Origin: Pseudomonas fluorescens
GTDB taxonomy: Bacteria; Pseudomonadota; Gammaproteobacteria; Pseudomonadales; Pseudomonadaceae
Assembly (NCBI RefSeq): GCF_000802965.1
Contig: NZ_JSAK01000033.1
Location: 124,290-188,289 of the forward strand
Direction of reading: 5' to 3'
DNA length: 64,000 bases
In this document: in pieces, positions 17,989 through 25,958 of the stretch
Position numbering within the stretch: position 1 is the stretch's first letter
Layout: the number at the start of each line of letters is the position of its first letter
The notes under the pieces: model-generated
What the model saw: only the letters and a program-made list of their open reading frames with translations
Told to the model about the DNA's origin: nothing
Databases searched by the model: none
Made by a program: the position numbers and the translations under genes

Positions 17989-18011
17989 CGGCGCTGTGTT
18001 CAACAGCGCCG
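17989..18011 (-). promoter_or_regulatory. Strong hairpin between lepB and rnc
   Basis: A perfect 9-bp stem CGGCGCTGT/ACAGCGCCG with a 5-nt loop, starting 8 bp past the lepB stop codon and not followed by a U-tract. It may be an mRNA-processing or stability element between lepB and the rnc-era operon. RNase III is known to cleave its own leader in other bacteria, but this stem alone is shorter than a typical RNase III substrate. Confidence 0.5.
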
Positions 18012-18018
18012 TGTGTGA

Positions 18019-18873
18019 TTACTGGATCAGGCCAACCCGCGAGAAATTCGGCAGGTGACTGAGTTTGGGTTCCGGCCAGCTCATCCAGACTGCGAAGGCC
18101 TTGCCGACGATATTCTTGTCGGGAACCATGCCCAGCAGATCCTTGGGAATGCTCGGATCATCCCAGTAGCGACTGTCGTTGGAGTTGTCGCGGTTGTCGC
18201 CCATCATGAAATAGTGCCCGGCCGGCACGGTCCATGTACGGTCCGGCGTTGCGCGGTAGCGGCTCATTTCCTTGCGGATCAAGTGCTCGGCAGCGCCGAG
18301 TTTTTCCTTGTAGAGCTCGGCGCTGCCCAGCGTACCCGGCTCGGAGCCGACCAGTTTTTCAGCAATCGACTCGCCGTTGACGAACAGACGCTTGTCAGCA
18401 GTGTAGCGAACCTGATCACCCGGCAAGCCCACTACACGCTTGATGTAGTTGACGTTCGGGTCGCTCGGATAGCGGAACACCATCACATCACCGCGTTGTG
18501 GCTCACCGACTTCGATGATTTTCTTGTCGATCACCGGCAGGCGGATCCCGTAAGAAAACTTGCTCACCAGAATGAAGTCGCCGACGTCCAGGGTTGGTTT
18601 CATCGAGCCGGAAGGAATCTGGAACGGTTCCACCAGGAACGAACGCAGCACCAGCACGATGAACAACACCGGGAAGAACGACTTGCCATATTCAACCAGC
18701 AGCGGCTCTTTGTTCAGTTTCTCGACCACCACCACATCAGGCTGGCTGACGCTGCCCTGATAGGAAGCGATGGCGGCACGCCGACGCGGTGCCAGGATCA
18801 ACAGATCAAGCAACGCCAACAGGCCGCAGACAAATACGGCGATGACCAGCAACAGCGGGAAATTTAGTGACAT
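18019..18873 (-). CDS. lepB: Signal peptidase I
   Basis: 284 aa. Removes signal peptides from exported proteins at the inner membrane. Two N-terminal membrane segments (residues about 3-28 and 64-80) precede the periplasmic catalytic domain. The Ser/Lys dyad is visible as Ser 90 in IPSGSMKPTL and Lys 145 in YIKRVVGLPGD, and box E as GHYFMMGDNRDNSNDSR. It starts at 18873, 5 bp after lepA. Confidence 0.97.
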   Translation of the reverse strand: MSLNFPLLLVIAVFVCGLLALLDLLILAPRRRAAIASYQGSVSQPDVVVVEKLNKEPLLVEYGKSFFPVLFIVLVLRSFLVEPFQIPSGSMKPTLDVGDFILVSKFSYGIRLPVIDKKIIEVGEPQRGDVMVFRYPSDPNVNYIKRVVGLPGDQVRYTADKRLFVNGESIAEKLVGSEPGTLGSAELYKEKLGAAEHLIRKEMSRYRATPDRTWTVPAGHYFMMGDNRDNSNDSRYWDDPSIPKDLLGMVPDKNIVGKAFAVWMSWPEPKLSHLPNFSRVGLIQ

Positions 18874-18878
18874 AGGAC

Positions 18879-20678
18879 CTAACTATCCAACCTGAGCACG
18901 GCAAGGAAGGCTTCTTGTGGAATTTCCACGTTGCCGACCTGCTTCATGCGTTTTTTACCGGCCTTTTGCTTCTCCAGCAGTTTCTTCTTACGGCTGACGT
19001 CACCACCGTAGCATTTGGCCAATACGTTCTTTCTGAGCGCCTTGACGGTTGTCCGCGCCACAATCTGCCCGCCAATGGCGGCCTGGATTGCCACGTCGAA
19101 CATCTGCCGCGGAATCAGTTCTTTCATCTTCTCGGTCAACTGGCGACCTTTGTAGTGCGCGTTGTCACGGTGCACGATCAGCGCCAGGGCGTCGACCTTG
19201 TCGCCGTTGATCAGCACATCCAGTTTCACCAGACTAGCCGATTGGTAACGATCGAAATGGTAATCCAGCGAAGCATAGCCGCGGCTGGTGGACTTCAGGC
19301 GATCGAAGAAGTCCAGGACCACTTCGTTCATCGGCAAGTCGTAGGTCACCTGGACCTGGGTGCCGAGGAACAGCATGTCGACCTGCACACCACGTTTTTC
19401 GATGCACAGCGTAATGACGTTGCCAAGGTGCTCTTGCGGCACAAGAATGTTGGCCCGCACGATCGGCTCACGCATGTCTTCGATGGAAGACAGATCCGGC
19501 AGTTTCGACGGGTTATCGACGTAGATCGTCTCGCCGGTCTTGAGCAGCAGCTCGAAGATTACTGTCGGCGCGGTGGTGATCAGGTCCAGGTCGTACTCGC
19601 GCTCGAGGCGCTCCTGGATGATCTCCATGTGCAGCATGCCGAGGAAGCCGCAACGGAAGCCGAAGCCCAGGGCGTCGGAGCTTTCCGGGGTGTACTGCAG
19701 CGACGAATCGTTCAGGGTGAGCTTTTGCAGCGCTTCACGGAAATCTTCGAAATCGTCGGAGCTGACCGGGAACAGGCCGGCGTAAACCTGCGGCTGGATG
19801 CGTTTGAAGCCTGGCAGGACGTCGACATCTGGCGTCGAGCTCAAGGTCAGGGTGTCACCGACTGGTGCACCGTGGATGTCCTTGATACCGGCGATGATGA
19901 AGCCCACTTCGCCGGCCTTCAGGTCAACGGTGGCGGTGTGTTTCGGGTTGAATACACCCACGCTGTCCACCAGGTGGATCTTGCCGGTGGATTTGACCAG
20001 GATCTTGTCGCCCTTCTTCACGCGGCCGTGGCGCACGCGAACCAGGGACACAACACCCAGGTAGTTGTCGAACCAGGAGTCGATGATCAACGCTTGCAAC
20101 GGATCTTCGATGTTGCCGGTTGGCGCAGGAATGGTGGTAACCAGGCGCTCCAGCACTTCATCGACGCCCAGACCGGTCTTGGCGCTGCAAGTGACCGCGT
20201 CGGTGGCATCGATGCCGATGATTTTTTCGATTTCTTCTTTGACGCGGTCCGGATCGGCCTGTGGCAGGTCGATCTTGTTCAGCACCGGCATCACTTCCAG
20301 GCCCTGCTCGATCGCGGTATAGCAGTTGGCTACGGACTGGGCTTCAACGCCCTGACCGGCATCGACCACCAGCAGCGCGCCTTCACAGGCCGCCAACGAA
20401 CGGCTGACTTCATAGGTGAAGTCAACGTGGCCGGGGGTATCAATGAAGTTCAGCTGATAGGTGACGCCATCACGGGCTTTGTAATACAGGGTAACGCTAT
20501 GCGCCTTGATGGTGATGCCGCGTTCCCGCTCAAGGTCCATGGAGTCGAGGACCTGGGCTTCCATTTCGCGCTCGGCCAGGCCGCCACACATCTGAATGAA
20601 ACGGTCGGCCAGCGTCGACTTGCCATGGTCAATGTGGGCGATGATGGAGAAATTGCGGATATGACTCAAATCACTCAC
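18879..20678 (-). CDS. lepA: Elongation factor 4 (back-translocating GTPase LepA)
   Basis: 599 aa. G1 is AHIDHGKSTLADRF, G2 RGITIKAHSVTL, G3 DTPGHVDF, G4 NKIDLP, followed by the LepA-specific C-terminal domain. It acts on ribosomes under stress and in initiation or biogenesis. The start is GTG 20676-20678 (SDLSHIRNFSIIAHIDHGKS). It heads the lepA-lepB-rnc-era-recO-pdxJ cluster. In pseudomonads I know, mucD usually lies upstream; here lptG does, so the block appears relocated. Confidence 0.97.
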   Translation of the reverse strand: MSDLSHIRNFSIIAHIDHGKSTLADRFIQMCGGLAEREMEAQVLDSMDLERERGITIKAHSVTLYYKARDGVTYQLNFIDTPGHVDFTYEVSRSLAACEGALLVVDAGQGVEAQSVANCYTAIEQGLEVMPVLNKIDLPQADPDRVKEEIEKIIGIDATDAVTCSAKTGLGVDEVLERLVTTIPAPTGNIEDPLQALIIDSWFDNYLGVVSLVRVRHGRVKKGDKILVKSTGKIHLVDSVGVFNPKHTATVDLKAGEVGFIIAGIKDIHGAPVGDTLTLSSTPDVDVLPGFKRIQPQVYAGLFPVSSDDFEDFREALQKLTLNDSSLQYTPESSDALGFGFRCGFLGMLHMEIIQERLEREYDLDLITTAPTVIFELLLKTGETIYVDNPSKLPDLSSIEDMREPIVRANILVPQEHLGNVITLCIEKRGVQVDMLFLGTQVQVTYDLPMNEVVLDFFDRLKSTSRGYASLDYHFDRYQSASLVKLDVLINGDKVDALALIVHRDNAHYKGRQLTEKMKELIPRQMFDVAIQAAIGGQIVARTTVKALRKNVLAKCYGGDVSRKKKLLEKQKAGKKRMKQVGNVEIPQEAFLAVLRLDS

Positions 20679-20730
20679 GGATCAACACTCAAAAAGGCTG
20701 CAGGCATAGCCCGCCGAAAAATAGCCGGGA

Positions 20731-20760
20731 ATTGTACCTGATCCACGGCGCAAGCGTCAC
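20731..20760 (-). promoter_or_regulatory. Candidate lepA promoter
   Basis: On the minus strand, GTGACG (20755-20760) and TACAAT (20731-20736) are 18 bp apart, 53 bp before the lepA GTG and after the lptG terminator. Both boxes are imperfect matches to sigma-70 consensus, but lepA needs a promoter here because the terminator isolates it from lptFG. Confidence 0.5.
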
Positions 20761-20784
20761 GTTCGCAGGTCAGACGGCACGTAC

Positions 20785-20819
20785 AAAAACGCCCCGGTCT
20801 TGCGACAGGGGCGTTTTTT
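20785..20819. terminator. Intrinsic terminator after lptG
   Basis: AAAAACGCCCC paired with GGGGCGTTTTT around a short loop; T-runs on both strands. It ends the lptF-lptG transcript and separates it from lepA. Confidence 0.9.
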
Positions 20820-20849
20820 ATGACCAGTGAAGTCGGGAAAGCCCCGCCC

Positions 20850-21911
20850 TTAACCGGCGCGACGCAATAACCAGAATCCGGCCAAGGCACAGATACCGGC
20901 CGGCACCAGCACCGCAAACAGCGGCGAGAAGCCAAACACCAGGCTCGAAGGCCCCAGCAAATCCTGGGCAATACGGAACGTGAAGCCCACCAGCACGCCA
21001 GTAAACACTCGCTGACCAAGGGTCACCGAACGCAACGGACCGAAGATGAATGAAATCGCCATCAGTACCAGTGCAGCGGTGACCAACGGCTGCAACACCT
21101 TGACCCAAAATGCCAGCCAGTAGCGGCCATTGCTCAACCCCTGGTCCGCCAGGTAGTGGATGTAACCCCACAAGCCGCTGATCGACAGCGTGTCCGGCGA
21201 CATCACCACCGTACTCAACAGTTGCGGGCTCAAAGCCACATCCCAACGCTCAACAGGCGCGGAAACCACCTCGGTGCTCTTCTCATGGAACAGCGTTGTG
21301 GTGACGTCGCTCAACTGCCAGTGATCCTGGTCAAACTGCGCCCGCTTGGCGAAGCTGGAGGACAGCATATGACGCTCATTATCGAAACGATAACGGGTGA
21401 CGCCGTACAGCAGGCCATTAGGCTGGACAGAGTTGACGTGAATGAACTCGTCACCCTGGCGGTGCCACAGACCATGCTTGGCGCTTTGTGCATCGCCCCC
21501 GCCCTGAGCCAGGGAACGATTGGCCTGAGCAGTCACTTCGGTGGCCGGCGCGACGTATTCACCGATCAAGACACCAACGACCATCAGGATCAGCATCGGC
21601 TTCATCACGGCCCAGACGATCCGTCCGATCGAGACGCCAGCCGCACGCATGATGGTCAGCTCGCTGTTACTGGCCAGGCTGCCGAGGCCGATCAGGCAAC
21701 CGATCAATGCCGCCATCGGCAGCATGTCGTACAGACGTCGCGGCGCGGTCAGCAGTACGTAACTTGCCACGTCGACCAAGGTGTAGGTATCGCTGACTTC
21801 GCTCATCTCGTCGATGAACGCGAACAGTGTCGCCAGACCGAGAATGATCCCCAGTACCGCCAGGATCGCCATGAATACGCTGCTACCAATGTAGCGATCG
21901 AGCTTAACCAC
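20850..21911 (-). CDS. lptG: LPS export ABC transporter permease LptG
   Basis: 353 aa inner-membrane permease of the LptB2FGC complex that extracts lipopolysaccharide. It has the family layout: three N-terminal membrane helices, a periplasmic beta-jellyroll (about residues 130-260) and three C-terminal helices. The GTG start at 21909-21911 is preceded by AGGAGG and overlaps the lptF stop by 8 bp. A terminator follows at 20785. Confidence 0.95.
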   Translation of the reverse strand: MVKLDRYIGSSVFMAILAVLGIILGLATLFAFIDEMSEVSDTYTLVDVASYVLLTAPRRLYDMLPMAALIGCLIGLGSLASNSELTIMRAAGVSIGRIVWAVMKPMLILMVVGVLIGEYVAPATEVTAQANRSLAQGGGDAQSAKHGLWHRQGDEFIHVNSVQPNGLLYGVTRYRFDNERHMLSSSFAKRAQFDQDHWQLSDVTTTLFHEKSTEVVSAPVERWDVALSPQLLSTVVMSPDTLSISGLWGYIHYLADQGLSNGRYWLAFWVKVLQPLVTAALVLMAISFIFGPLRSVTLGQRVFTGVLVGFTFRIAQDLLGPSSLVFGFSPLFAVLVPAGICALAGFWLLRRAG

Positions 21912-23022
21912 GGGCCACCTCCTGCGCGCTACGGCGACTCGCCATCTTCAAGCGCAAAGGTTCCCAATAGAGCAGGCCCAGGCCAATGACCAGGAAGATC
22001 CCGTGCACCCACCACAACCCCAACGCCGGCGGGATCTTGCCCTTTTCCAGGGCGCCGCGAGCGGCAATCAGGATGGTCAGGTAAGCCATGTAAAGGAGAA
22101 TCGCCGGCAGCAGCTTGAGGAAACGGCCCTGACGCGGATTGACCCGTGACAGCGGCACCGCCATCAAGGTGACGATGAACACCAGCAACGGCAAGGACAG
22201 GCGCCATTGCAGCTCGGTGCGGGAACGGATGTCGTCACTGCCCAGCAAGGAAGCGGTGGTCATCGCGTCACGGTCGGTCACTTCGTCGCTGACATCAGGC
22301 TTTGGCAGCAACACGCCATATTCTTCGTACTTGATCGCGCGGTAATCGGCTTGCCCGGGATTACCGTCGTAGCGGTAGCCATTGTCGAGGATCAGGTAGC
22401 GGTTGCCGTCAGGGCGGATTTCCTGACGGCCCTTCTCGGCCACCAGCACGGAGATCCCGCGATCCTTCTTGTCGGAATTGACGTTCTTTTGCGAGATGAA
22501 CACGCCACCCAGATTGACACGGTCATCCGACAGCTGTTCGGTATACGTCACCCGTGTTCCGTCGCGCAGGGCCTGGAAGCGGCCGGGCTCCAGGGTATCG
22601 AACTCGGTCAGGGCATCTTGCTTGTTCAGCAGCAGTTGAAACTGATTGGCACCTTGTGGTGCCAGGCTCAGGCTCAACCAGGCCACGACCAGTGCCACCA
22701 GCGTGGCCGGGAATAGGGTCATGCGGAACAGGCGTTGCTGGCTCATGCCGGTGGCCGACAGCACAGTCATTTCGCTTTCAAGGTACAAGCGACCGTAGGC
22801 CAGCAGGATCCCGAGAAACAGCCCCAGCGGCAGGATCAGCTGAAGAAAACCGGGCAGACGGAAGCCCATGATCAGGAATAGCGAGCCCGGGTCCAGCAGA
22901 CCCGACGCCGCCTGGGCGAGGTATTTGATGAAACGCCCGCTCATGATGATGACCAGCAGCACGGCGCTGACGGCGCTCAAGGTCAACAGGACTTCGCGGG
23001 ATAGATAACGGAAGACGATCAA
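21904..23022 (-). CDS. lptF: LPS export ABC transporter permease LptF
   Basis: 372 aa, partner of LptG. Membrane helices lie at both ends (LTLSAVSAVLLVIIMSG; LLPAILLYMAYLTILIAARG) with a periplasmic domain between. The start is a TTG at 23020-23022 (IVFRYLSREVL), decided by GGAG 8 bases upstream; a GTG 9 bases earlier would overlap that Shine-Dalgarno. It diverges from pepA. Confidence 0.94.
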   Translation of the reverse strand: MIVFRYLSREVLLTLSAVSAVLLVIIMSGRFIKYLAQAASGLLDPGSLFLIMGFRLPGFLQLILPLGLFLGILLAYGRLYLESEMTVLSATGMSQQRLFRMTLFPATLVALVVAWLSLSLAPQGANQFQLLLNKQDALTEFDTLEPGRFQALRDGTRVTYTEQLSDDRVNLGGVFISQKNVNSDKKDRGISVLVAEKGRQEIRPDGNRYLILDNGYRYDGNPGQADYRAIKYEEYGVLLPKPDVSDEVTDRDAMTTASLLGSDDIRSRTELQWRLSLPLLVFIVTLMAVPLSRVNPRQGRFLKLLPAILLYMAYLTILIAARGALEKGKIPPALGLWWVHGIFLVIGLGLLYWEPLRLKMASRRSAQEVARG

Positions 23023-23113
23023 ACCAGACACTCCAGGGTTGTCAGGCTAAGGCGGCCAAACAAGCAAACACATCAGACAGCCCGCAAGGCAGAGCCGCCG
23101 AAAAAGATGGCGC

Positions 23114-23142
23114 ATTATCCTGTGATTGAGTGCGCCTGTCAC
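23114..23142 (-). promoter_or_regulatory. lptF promoter (sigma-70 type)
   Basis: On the minus strand, GTGACA (23137-23142) is 17 bp from GATAAT (23114-23119), each one base from consensus. The leader would be about 85 nt. The rest of the 390-bp lptF-pepA spacer holds a REP pair and, presumably, the pepA promoter, for which I see only weak boxes. Confidence 0.65.
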
Positions 23143-23160
23143 TGCGCATTGGTGCGGGGG

Positions 23161-23260
23161 TGTAGGAGCAAGCTTGCTCGAGATGGTCGTCAACGATAAC
23201 GCGGGAAGTCTGAAACCCCACGGTGGCCTCAGGTTTCTCGCGAGCAGGCTCGCTCCTACA
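23161..23260. repeat. REP pair in the lptF-pepA spacer
   Basis: TGTAGGAGCAAGCTTGCTCG and, 60 bp on, the inverted CTCGCGAGCAGGCTCGCTCC TACA. The two arms belong to slightly different variants (CAAGCTTG core against CAGGCTCG), so this is a mixed pair. Confidence 0.75.
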
Positions 23261-23412
23261 ATCGTACAACCGAGGGTTGTCAGGCGCCGCTGGCGAGGTT
23301 CAAACTGCGGCCTTTGTCGCCGGCAGGTACTGGCGCCTTCCTATTTATAAGCAAGCGACGCCTTTAACTTGTCGAGCGCTTGCGTGATGACCATCAATTC
23401 AGGGACCCGGAC

Positions 23413-24903
23413 ATGGAACTGGTTGTAAAAAGCGTTAACCCGGAAACGTTGAAGACCGCCACGCTGGTCGTCGCCGTTAGCGAAGGCCGCAAGCTCGGTG
23501 CCGCTGCCAAACAACTCGACGAACTCAGCGGTGGTGCGATCAGCGCCGTGCTCAAGCGCGGTGACCTGGCCGGCAAAGTCGGCCAGAGCCTGTTGCTGCA
23601 CAGCCTGCCGAACCTGAAAGCCGAACGTGTGTTGTTGGTCGGCGTAGGCAAGGATGAAGAACTGGGCGACCGCCCTTTCCGCAAAATCATCGCCGGCGTG
23701 CTCAACACGCTGAAAGGCTTGGCCGGCAGCGATGCTGTTCTGGCGCTGGACGAAGTGGTGGTCAAGGGTCGTGACAGCTACGGCAAGACCCGTCTGCTGG
23801 CCGAAACCCTGGTCGATGGCGAATACCAGTTCGATCAGTTCAAGAGCCAGAAAGCCGAGCCGCGCGCCCTGAAGAAAATCACCCTGGTGACCATCAAGGC
23901 TGCACAGGCTGAAGTGCAGCGCGCCGTGAACCACGCGACCGCGATCGCCAACGGCATGGCTTTCACCCGCAACCTGGGCAACCTGCCGCCGAACATCTGC
24001 CACCCGACTTTCCTCGGTGAGCAAGCCAAAGACCTCGGCAAAGAGTTCAAGGACCTGAAAGTCGAAGTCCTCGACGAGAAGAAAATCAAGGCGCTGGGCA
24101 TGGGCTCGTTCTACGCCGTTGGCCAGGGCAGCGCCCAGCCTCCGCGCCTGATCGTCATGCAATACAACGGCGGCAAGAAATCCGAGAAGCCATACGCGCT
24201 GGTCGGTAAAGGCATCACCTTCGACACCGGCGGCATCAGCCTGAAACCGGGCGCCGGCATGGATGAAATGAAGTACGACATGGGCGGCGCTGCCAGCGTA
24301 TTCGGCACCTTGCGTGCCGTGCTGGAGCTGAAGCTGCCAATCAACCTGGTGTGCATCCTGGCCTGCGCCGAGAACATGCCGAGCGGCAACGCTTCGCGCC
24401 CGGGCGACATCGTCACGACCATGAGCGGCCAGACCGTGGAAATCCTCAACACCGACGCCGAAGGCCGTCTGGTGCTGTGCGACGCCCTGACCTACTCCGA
24501 GCGCTTCAAACCGCAAGCGGTCATCGACATTGCGACCCTGACCGGCGCCTGCGTGGTTGCACTGGGCTCCCACACTTCCGGCCTGCTGGGCAACAACGAC
24601 GAATTGATCGGCCAGCTGCTGAGCGCCGGCAAGGCTGCCGACGACCGCGCCTGGCAACTGCCGCTGTTCGATGAGTATCAGGAGCAACTGGACAGCCCGT
24701 TCGCCGACATCGCCAACATCGGCGGCCCGAAAGCCGGCACCATCACCGCTGCCTGCTTCCTGTCGCGCTTCACCAAGAACCTGAACTGGGCGCACCTGGA
24801 CATCGCAGGCACTGCCTGGACCAGCGGTGGCAAGGACAAGGGCGCCACTGGCCGTCCGGTTCCACTGCTGACCCAATACCTGCTGGACCGCGCCAAAGCC
24901 TGA
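23413..24903 (+). CDS. pepA: Leucyl aminopeptidase (M17)
   Basis: 496 aa cytosolic hexameric zinc/manganese aminopeptidase; family members can also bind DNA as PepA/XerA. The catalytic motif NTDAEGRLVL and metal-binding KGITFDTGGISLKPG are intact. The ATG at 23413 (MELVVKSVNPETLK) is chosen over the upstream ATG at 23380 because it gives the conserved N-terminus. holC follows after a hairpin. Confidence 0.96.
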   Translation: MELVVKSVNPETLKTATLVVAVSEGRKLGAAAKQLDELSGGAISAVLKRGDLAGKVGQSLLLHSLPNLKAERVLLVGVGKDEELGDRPFRKIIAGVLNTLKGLAGSDAVLALDEVVVKGRDSYGKTRLLAETLVDGEYQFDQFKSQKAEPRALKKITLVTIKAAQAEVQRAVNHATAIANGMAFTRNLGNLPPNICHPTFLGEQAKDLGKEFKDLKVEVLDEKKIKALGMGSFYAVGQGSAQPPRLIVMQYNGGKKSEKPYALVGKGITFDTGGISLKPGAGMDEMKYDMGGAASVFGTLRAVLELKLPINLVCILACAENMPSGNASRPGDIVTTMSGQTVEILNTDAEGRLVLCDALTYSERFKPQAVIDIATLTGACVVALGSHTSGLLGNNDELIGQLLSAGKAADDRAWQLPLFDEYQEQLDSPFADIANIGGPKAGTITAACFLSRFTKNLNWAHLDIAGTAWTSGGKDKGATGRPVPLLTQYLLDRAKA

Positions 24904-24912
24904 AACCAATGA

Positions 24913-24950
24913 CCTTTGGCGGCGTCGCTTTCGAGTAACGCCGCCAAAGG
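24913..24950 (+). promoter_or_regulatory. Long hairpin between pepA and holC
   Basis: Perfect 13-bp stem CCTTTGGCGGCGT/ACGCCGCCAAAGG with a 12-nt loop, no T-run, ending 13 bp before the holC ATG. It may attenuate or stabilise the pepA-holC transcript. Confidence 0.55.
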
Positions 24951-24963
24951 CTCAGGAACCGCA

Positions 24964-25392
24964 ATGACCAAAGTCGACTTCTATATCCTGCCCAGCGCCG
25001 ATCCTTCGGCACGTCTGGATTTTGCTTGCAAGCTCACCGAGAAAGCCTGGCGCATGGGCCACCGCGTCTACCTGCATTGCAGTGATGCGGCTCAACGCGA
25101 CGATCTCGATGCGCGCCTGTGGACCTTCAAAGGTGAAAGCTTCGTGCCCCACGCTCCTGCTGAAAGCGAACCGGACAGCCTGATCGTGCTGGGTTTAGGC
25201 GATGACTGCGGTCAGCATCAGGACCTGCTGGTCAACCTCGACCTGAAAGTGCCGGCCTTTGCCCAACGCTTTGCCCGCGTGGCGGAAGTGGTGGTCGAAG
25301 ATCCGGTGATACGCCAGGCCGCGCGGGAGAGTTTCCGTTTCTACCGCGAACAGGGCTATCCTCTGCAAGATCACCGTTTACAGCGACTCTGA
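24964..25392 (+). CDS. holC: DNA polymerase III subunit chi
   Basis: 142 aa. Chi links the clamp-loader psi subunit to single-strand binding protein. The protein begins MTKVDFYILPSADPSARLDF and has the family's KAWRMGHRVYLHCSD and FAQRFARVAEVVVED segments. The ATG at 24964 is preceded by AGGAACCGCA. Downstream of pepA as in most gammaproteobacteria, it is followed 8 bp later by the hypothetical gene. Confidence 0.93.
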   Translation: MTKVDFYILPSADPSARLDFACKLTEKAWRMGHRVYLHCSDAAQRDDLDARLWTFKGESFVPHAPAESEPDSLIVLGLGDDCGQHQDLLVNLDLKVPAFAQRFARVAEVVVEDPVIRQAARESFRFYREQGYPLQDHRLQRL

Positions 25393-25400
25393 GCATTCCG

Positions 25401-25796
25401 ATGGACACTCCAAAACCGCTGCAAGATTCCGCGCACCTGCTGGACGACCTTGAGTCGATCCGCCAATTGCTCGGCGATGACAACCTGCAACCACCGCTGC
25501 TGACCGACACGGTCGAGGACGGTGACCAGGAACAGATTCCAATGCTGTTCGATACCGTCAGCGAACCTGCGCCGACTGTCGCACCGCCCCCCCCCAAGCC
25601 TGCTGCCGAACCGGCACCGGCACCGAGCGCCAGCAAAAACGCCGACGCCCTGCTGTACCTCGACAACGAACTGCGCGCCGCAGCGCAATTGATCATGCAA
25701 GACGTGATCGACGACTTCGCGCCGCACATCGAAACCGAAATCAAACGCCGCCTCAGTGCGCGGATGGAACGGTTGTTGAGCCAGTACAACGACTGA
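25401..25796 (+). CDS. Conserved hypothetical protein with proline/alanine-rich linker
   Basis: 131 aa. An acidic N-terminal part (DSAHLLDDLESIRQLLGDD) is joined by a Pro/Ala-rich linker (about residues 56-77) to a helical C-terminal part (LRAAAQLIMQDVIDDFAPHI, then ETEIKRRLSARMERLL). A run of nine C bases (25587-25595) encodes the prolines. It is co-transcribed with holC; the usual next gene, valS, is not here. Function unknown; the C-terminal helix could be an interaction module. Confidence 0.75.
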   Translation: MDTPKPLQDSAHLLDDLESIRQLLGDDNLQPPLLTDTVEDGDQEQIPMLFDTVSEPAPTVAPPPPKPAAEPAPAPSASKNADALLYLDNELRAAAQLIMQDVIDDFAPHIETEIKRRLSARMERLLSQYND

Positions 25797-25816
25797 TCCA
25801 AGCGCGAAAAAATCTT

Positions 25817-25948
25817 TGTGGCGAGGGAGCTTGCTCCCGCTGGGCTGCGCAGCAGCCCAATCACCTGTCAGCCATTTTTTTCTGAAATCCGGCATCAATC
25901 CTTTTGGGGTCGCTACGCGACCCAGCGGGAGCAAGCTCCCTCGCCACA
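25817..25948. repeat. REP pair, family C
   Basis: Inverted copies of TGTGGCGAGGGAGCTTGCTC about 90 bp apart with inner palindromes (GGGCTGCGCAGCAGCCC; GGGTCGCTACGCGACCC). Lies between the convergent hypothetical gene and the TSUP permease gene. Confidence 0.88.
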
Positions 25949-25958
25949 GGGATGGTGA

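Noticed and set aside
17859..18062. Plus-strand 67-codon frame antisense to the lepB end.
   Set aside because: Runs into the lepB coding sequence on the opposite strand with no ribosome site; treated as a shadow.
23342..23397. TTATAA and TTGTCG/CATCAA boxes upstream of pepA as its promoter.
   Set aside because: Neither combination reaches a convincing match in both boxes with proper spacing.
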